Shown here: positions 5,494-8,955 of the stretch, piece by piece | Numbering within the stretch: position 1 is the stretch's first letter | Layout of the letters: every line of letters begins with the position of its first letter | DNA from: CAYXRK01 sp964467615 | Lineage (GTDB): Bacteria; Hydrogenedentota; Hydrogenedentia; Hydrogenedentales; GCA-2746185 | DNA length: 8,955 nt | NCBI GenBank assembly: GCA_964467615.1 | Contig: CAYXRK010000194.1 | Coordinates: 1 to 8,955 of the forward strand | Direction of reading: 5' to 3' | Made by a program: the position numbers and the translations under genes | The notes under the pieces: model-generated | The model's database searches: none | The model's input: only the letters and a program-made list of their open reading frames with translations | What the model was told of the DNA's origin: nothing

Positions 5494-6162
5494 ATGGATT
5501 TGTACTCGTTTGCCATCCGGCACGACTGGCCCGTTCTCACGCCCATCGTGATCTGTTCCGTCGTCGCCGTCGCCGTTACCATTGAACGCGCGCTCTACTA
5601 CTTCCGCAACCGGATGAACATGGACCAGTTCCTCCACCGCCTCGAGGACGCGCTCGACAAGGGCTTCAACCCTGCGCGCATGTATGCCCTCGGCCAGCGT
5701 GGAATCGTCTCGGAAGTCGCCGCGGAAGGCGGCCGCATCGCCGAGGAACACCCCGATCGATTCGACACCATGTACGACGTGGCCGCATCGCTCGCCACGC
5801 GCCAACTCGACCGCAACCTCCCCATCCTCGGCACCATCGCGACGATCTCGCCGTATCTCGGCCTCTTCGGCACGGTCGTCCGCATCCTCCTGACCTTTGG
5901 AGAAATGGCCCAGACCAGCACCGGCGGCAACGCGTCCTCCATCATGTTCGGAATCGGCTCCGCGCTCATCGCGACGGCGTTCGGGCTCGGCGTCGCCATT
6001 TTCTCCGTAGCCATGAACAACTACTTGCGCACCACCGTCGAGCGCTTCGTCGCCGACTTCGACCTCGTCAAGCTGGTGTATCTCGGCGCGCTCGGTGCGC
6101 CCCGACAAGCCTCCGTCCGCGGGCGACGCGTCGCGCGCTCCGGCGAAGAAGTCGAAATCTAG
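5494..6162 (+). CDS. ExbB/TolQ/MotA-type proton channel subunit
   Basis: This 222-residue inner-membrane protein is the channel subunit of an ion-driven energy-transduction complex. It has three predicted membrane helices, at about 12-35, 109-132 and 150-172, with a cytoplasmic loop between the first two, as in ExbB and TolQ. The signature regions are ISPYLGLFGTV (118-128, with Pro120) and FGIGSALIATAFGLGVAI (152-169), the latter matching the family pattern GIxxALxxTxxGL. The ATG at 5494 was preferred over an in-frame start at 5431 because MDLYSF leads straight into helix 1; a purine stretch (GGGGGAG, 5474-5480) lies slightly far upstream. It is followed 10 bases later by the first ExbD gene. 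Family members pair with ExbD or TolR, and often TonB, to drive outer-membrane transport or envelope maintenance. No TonB is encoded here, so the client process is unknown. Confidence 0.92.
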   Translation: MDLYSFAIRHDWPVLTPIVICSVVAVAVTIERALYYFRNRMNMDQFLHRLEDALDKGFNPARMYALGQRGIVSEVAAEGGRIAEEHPDRFDTMYDVAASLATRQLDRNLPILGTIATISPYLGLFGTVVRILLTFGEMAQTSTGGNASSIMFGIGSALIATAFGLGVAIFSVAMNNYLRTTVERFVADFDLVKLVYLGALGAPRQASVRGRRVARSGEEVEI

Positions 6163-6172
6163 CGGAGCGCTC

Positions 6173-6658
6173 ATGGCCTCCCGCCAACTCCGGAAAGACG
6201 CTATCGTCTGTGAGATCAACATCACCCCACTGACCGACGTGTTTCTCGTCCTCCTCGTCATCGTCATGATCGTCGCGCCCGTCCTCTCGCACTCGCAGCA
6301 GGAAATCAAGCCGCCCTCGATCACGCAAGGCGAAGGGATCGACAAGGAATGGCCCACGGTTGAAATCGCCAAAGATGGCACGCCGTTCTTCGACGGCCGC
6401 ATGACCTCTCTCGCCGAACTTCCATCGCTGCTTTCCGCTCAGCTCATCGGGCTCGAAGAACGCAAACTCGTCGTGCGCGGCGACGTTTCCGCCCGTTCGC
6501 AGGCCGTCCTCGAGGTCATGCGCATCGCGCGCGAAGCCGGCTTCGAACAGGCCTTCATCGCAGGCGTCGCCACCGCCGATCTCGCCGGTCAAACCGCGTC
6601 ACCTGTCCCGGCCGCGCCAGCTTCCGCCACCGACGCGACTGCTCCGAATACGCAATGA
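6173..6658 (+). CDS. ExbD/TolR family biopolymer transport protein, first copy
   Basis: This 161-residue protein has a short cytoplasmic N-terminus, then EINITPLTDVFLVLLVIVMI with the single membrane helix (about 23-42) and the conserved Asp22 at its start, the residue that carries protons in ExbD/TolR. The C-terminal part (about 43-140) is the periplasmic domain that dimerises and contacts TonB-like partners. An Ala/Pro/Thr-rich tail of about 20 residues follows. The ATG at 6173, with GGAG five bases upstream, was preferred to the GTG at 6095, which would overlap the channel gene by 68 bases and add a long basic N-terminus. The stop codon overlaps the start of the second ExbD gene (ATGA), indicating translational coupling. 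Confidence 0.92.
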   Translation: MASRQLRKDAIVCEINITPLTDVFLVLLVIVMIVAPVLSHSQQEIKPPSITQGEGIDKEWPTVEIAKDGTPFFDGRMTSLAELPSLLSAQLIGLEERKLVVRGDVSARSQAVLEVMRIAREAGFEQAFIAGVATADLAGQTASPVPAAPASATDATAPNTQ

Positions 6659-7092
6659 AAACCGGCAGCTCCGAAATCCTCAGCGACATCAATATCACGC
6701 CGCTCACGGACATTTTCCTCGTCCTTCTCATCATCATGATGGTCGTCGCGCCGCTGCTTGAATACAAGGGATTGTCCGCCGCGCTCGTCGCGCCCGGCCC
6801 AAGCCAAGCCAGCGACGACGACAAGACCCTCATCGTGAAGGTCGCCGCCGACGGGGCGCTCACGCTTGGCCCCGATTCGGTCGCCTCGGATCAACTCGTA
6901 ACCGCGCTGCGTGAACAGGCCCCGGCGCACGACAACGCCATCCTCATCGACATTCACCCAGACGCGACGCTTCAGCATCTCGCAACCGTCATGGACGCCG
7001 CCCAGGTCGCCGGGATCGCGAAGGTGTCGATATCGCAAGAGGAAGCGGCGCCACTCGACGTGAGCACAACGACGGTCACCACTCCGAAGTAA
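6655..7092 (+). CDS. ExbD/TolR family biopolymer transport protein, second copy
   Basis: This 145-residue protein has the same architecture as its neighbour: DINITPLTDIFLVLLIIMMV with the proton-relay Asp19 and one membrane helix (about 20-38), then a periplasmic domain with KTLIVKVAADG, a region containing ILIDIHPDATLQHLATVMDAA, and a short Thr-rich tail. The ATG overlaps the preceding stop by four bases (ATGA), so it is translated with the first copy and probably assembles into the same complex. The two copies are clearly diverged outside the membrane segment, pointing to an ExbD heteromer rather than a fresh duplication. It is the last gene of the operon and converges on the methyltransferase gene with a 37-base gap that shows no strong terminator. 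Confidence 0.93.
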   Translation: MKTGSSEILSDINITPLTDIFLVLLIIMMVVAPLLEYKGLSAALVAPGPSQASDDDKTLIVKVAADGALTLGPDSVASDQLVTALREQAPAHDNAILIDIHPDATLQHLATVMDAAQVAGIAKVSISQEEAAPLDVSTTTVTTPK

Positions 7093-7129
7093 GACTGGTG
7101 TAATTCCGGCGCGCGGTGCTCTCGACCGA

Positions 7130-8110
7130 TTAGCGACTTCCCTTCGCCGCTTTCTTCTCGCGCTTGACGGACGCCTTTCCTCGCTTCCCCGTCTCGAACG
7201 CGCTGTAAAGTGCTGGTTCCTCGCGGACATGCGTCAGGTCGAGCGACTCGTTTCCCAGCGCATTGAGGAACTCGAAGTTCCGATCCTCGATCAAATCATC
7301 GCACTCGGCCCGTAATCGCCGCGCGGCCATCCGCGCATACTTCGGCTCGATTTCAACGCCGATGCTGTTACGAGAACATTTCATCGCCGCAACCATCGTC
7401 GTGCCGGTCCCCGCGAACGGATCGAGCACGGTATCTCCGGCGAACGAGAACATTCGCACCAATCGGTAAGCCAACTCCACGGGAAACGGCGCGGGATGTT
7501 CCTTGGTTGAGGCCCCGGACAGGTTCCAGAATTGTTGAAACCATCGACTGAAATCTTCCTTGCTGATTCGGCTCAACTCTCGTTGTTGCTCGGTGGGTTT
7601 CCGATAGCCCCCAGATTTTCGCTGCATCAGCAAGAACTCGATGTCATTCTTAATGATCGCGTTCGGCTCGAATGGTTTCCCAAGAAATTTCGATCCGTTG
7701 GCCACTTCATAACTCGCGTTCGCAATCTTGTGCCAGATGATCGGATTTAGGTTGTCGAAACCGATCCGCCGACATTGGACGCAGATGTCCGCATGCAACG
7801 GCACGACAACGTGCCGGCCGTTATTGTGACGGCGCGCAAGGCACACGTCACCGACAACGCATACCAGACGGCCCCCCGGCACCAGTACGCGATACACGTG
7901 TTGCCAGACTTTCTCGATCTGCGACAAGAAAAACTCATAGTCTTCCATGTGCCCCATTTGGTCCGGATTCGGCTCATAACGCTTCAGCGACCAATACGGC
8001 GGCGACGTCACAACGAGGTGGATCGATTCGCTCGGGATAAACGACAGATCGCGCGCGTCACCCAACACGAGCTTATGCTTCGTGCCGCTGTAGCTTTCCT
8101 GCTTTGTCAC
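7130..8110 (-). CDS. Site-specific DNA methyltransferase, beta type (TSPPYW), partner of the PaeR7I/XhoI-like endonuclease
   Basis: This 326-residue enzyme should methylate DNA from S-adenosylmethionine at a defined site. Motif IV, TSPPYW (35-40), lies near the N-terminus and SAM-binding motif I, DPFAGTGTT (230-238), lies near the C-terminus, with the target-recognition region between, which is the beta-class order. Other family segments are VLVPGGRLVCVVGDV (75-89), HPAPFP (205-210) and a motif near GVEIEPKYA. TSPPYW is common in N4-cytosine enzymes but is not exclusive, so the methylated base is uncertain. The C-terminus is Lys/Arg-rich. The GTG start at 8110 shares one base with the endonuclease stop (TAGTG) and has GAGGGGG about 8 bases upstream, so the pair is translationally coupled. 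The open frame extends further upstream, but that part overlaps the endonuclease gene and has no family resemblance. All motifs appear intact. Confidence 0.92.
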   Translation of the reverse strand: MTKQESYSGTKHKLVLGDARDLSFIPSESIHLVVTSPPYWSLKRYEPNPDQMGHMEDYEFFLSQIEKVWQHVYRVLVPGGRLVCVVGDVCLARRHNNGRHVVVPLHADICVQCRRIGFDNLNPIIWHKIANASYEVANGSKFLGKPFEPNAIIKNDIEFLLMQRKSGGYRKPTEQQRELSRISKEDFSRWFQQFWNLSGASTKEHPAPFPVELAYRLVRMFSFAGDTVLDPFAGTGTTMVAAMKCSRNSIGVEIEPKYARMAARRLRAECDDLIEDRNFEFLNALGNESLDLTHVREEPALYSAFETGKRGKASVKREKKAAKGSR

Positions 8111-8838
8111 TATGCATGCCCCCTCAAATGCGCCTCGAGCGCCGTGGCGAATCGGCGAAAACCGATCTCTTCGTTCGGTACTGAGTATTGCCCTTTGCGG
8201 CCCGGTTCTTCTTCCGAGAGGATCAGCGCGGCCGCGTCGTAGTGCCGTTCCAGAACAAGTTTCATACAAAAGCGCTCGTAGCGCCCGGCATACGATGCGT
8301 CGTAAAACTCGGGGAACACCTTGAAGTGGGGTTCGCGGACCTTGACGGGCCGCATCGACGCGACGCAGTCCTCGAGCAGCATCAAGTATCCAAGCCACGG
8401 CCGGAGCGTCGTCCGAAATGCGTTTTCGCGAAACGCGGTTCACAAATCGAGCGCAGTTCCCATCGCTTCTTCCGTTCGATTGTTGAAGTTGTTTCCAAAC
8501 GACGGACCTACCTGCGATTTCGCCTCCACCGCCGCCAGCAGGACGCCATCCTTTACGATTAGCACGTCCCATTCCTTAGTCGGACGGAAATATCCGGGGA
8601 GTTCGAGGAGTCTTTTCTTGGTATAGACGGCCTCGGACGATATTCCCGCGCGAACAGCGATCAGTTCGATAACTCGCACAAACCCGTCCATCTGCGCGCC
8701 GCCCGTAACCGCGCCTCGCGAACCCTGATCTCGCTTACCGGATGTCTCTTGCTTCCCGGCCTGATTTGCCCTGGATTCCCAGAAATGAGCAACCGCATCG
8801 CGGACGATTCGATCCAGTTCCTTTCCTGACAAGTCCAC
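8110..8838 (-). pseudogene. PaeR7I/XhoI-type type II restriction endonuclease interrupted by one in-frame TGA
   Basis: PaeR7I and XhoI cut CTCGAG. Read from the GTG at 8838, this frame gives 132 residues, a TGA (8440-8442), then 109 more residues in the same frame to TAG (8110-8112). The total of about 242 positions matches the usual length of the family. The first part has a PD-(D/E)xK-like core, EWDVLIV (Asp91) and AVEAKSQ (Glu105, Lys107), followed by the family segment GPSFGNNFNNRTEEAMG. The second part continues it with TAFRENAF, PWLGYLMLLEDC, VREPHFKVFPEF and SYAGRYERFCMKL. By recollection relatives read DLWTAFRE here, so the TGA replaces a Trp codon (TGG to TGA). No frameshift or deletion is needed. 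The upstream frame has a stop six codons before the GTG. The C-terminal half could restart at the ATG at 8382, but would lack the catalytic residues. Confidence 0.85.
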
Positions 8839-8955
8839 TGTACGTTTCCCATAGGTTCACGCACCGTAGCGCGCTCGTGCACGTGCGCCAACGCGGATAA
8901 TAAGGAAGAGACGCAAAATAACATTTTCAACTTAACGTTTCGCTTGTGGTCGAAT
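8839..8955 (-). promoter_or_regulatory. AT-rich leader upstream of the restriction-modification locus
   Basis: The 117 bases before the endonuclease start are visibly richer in A/T than the rest of the window, especially 8895-8941. On the minus strand they contain TTGAAA and, about 22 bases further on, TATTAT; the spacing is too long for a standard promoter. No C-protein box or regulator gene was recognised. The region probably holds the promoter of the locus, but I cannot define it. Confidence 0.3.

Noticed and set aside
5297..5551. Possible 84-residue plus-strand protein upstream of the channel gene
   Set aside because: Its composition is not protein-like (scattered Trp, Cys and Ser, no domain pattern), it overlaps the channel gene start, and it has no good ribosome site.
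5383..6402. Long minus-strand open frame opposite the ExbB and ExbD genes
   Set aside because: It is an antisense shadow of GC-rich coding sequence, with a charged Glu/Asp/Arg-rich translation and no recognisable family.
8440..8442. TGA as a recoded Trp codon (alternative genetic code)
   Set aside because: Other genes here end in TGA at sensible places, such as the response regulator (3596-3598) and the first ExbD gene (6656-6658, overlapping the next start). A genome-wide TGA reassignment would run these into neighbours.
8111..8572. N-terminal extension of the methyltransferase frame
   Set aside because: The extension overlaps the endonuclease gene in another frame, shows no family resemblance and precedes a well-placed GTG with a ribosome site at 8110.
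1..8955. tRNA, rRNA, CRISPR array or transposase
   Set aside because: No cloverleaf, rRNA-like segment, regularly spaced direct repeats or DDE/Y1 transposase motifs were seen on either strand by eye.

Overview
The window is GC-rich and gene-dense. It looks like a chromosomal segment of an uncultured-type bacterium, probably in or near the PVC/Planctomycetota-Hydrogenedentota groups. This placement is inference. It rests on a membrane-anchored Hanks-type kinase with an exported C-terminal domain, an ExbB-ExbD-ExbD module, a receiver-only response regulator, small exported proteins and one copy of a short palindrome that reads as GMGILPM / GKMPMPR, a signature I associate with dispersed repeats in those genomes. 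No rRNA, tRNA, CRISPR array, transposase or phage gene was seen.

Layout. Positions 53-1570 (minus) encode the transmembrane Ser/Thr kinase. A 281-bp divergent intergenic region (1571-1851) holds a plausible promoter for each flanking gene. Positions 1852-2235 (plus) encode a small helical phasin-like protein, followed by a near-perfect intrinsic terminator (2256-2289). The next plus-strand block is a TIM-barrel sugar phosphate isomerase/epimerase (from 2309) and a CheY-like receiver (3197-3598). These two share one uninterrupted reading frame, because the isomerase has no stop codon after the palindromic repeat at its 3' end. A convergent hairpin (3614-3649) separates them from a minus-strand group: a small exported Cys/His protein (3670-4026, with its own good promoter), a signal-peptide-bearing protein-L-isoaspartate methyltransferase (4232-4984) and a 75-residue conserved small protein (5015-5242). 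A 251-bp divergent gap follows. Then comes a tight plus-strand operon of ExbB/TolQ/MotA-type channel and two ExbD-type proteins (5494-7092; coupled starts). The window ends with a minus-strand restriction-modification locus (7130-8838).

How the genes work together. The ExbB-ExbD-ExbD genes form one ion-driven energy-transduction unit. The kinase and receiver are signalling proteins with no partner visible here. The restriction-modification locus is a PaeR7I/XhoI-type endonuclease gene, full length apart from a single in-frame TGA where a Trp codon is expected, whose final stop overlaps the GTG start of an intact beta-type DNA methyltransferase. This looks like a recently inactivated restriction system with a surviving methylase.

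The points most worth following up are the single nonsense codon in the endonuclease, its pairing with a TSPPYW-type methylase, and the stop-less isomerase/receiver frame next to the palindromic repeat. I did not find a clearly new multi-gene system.
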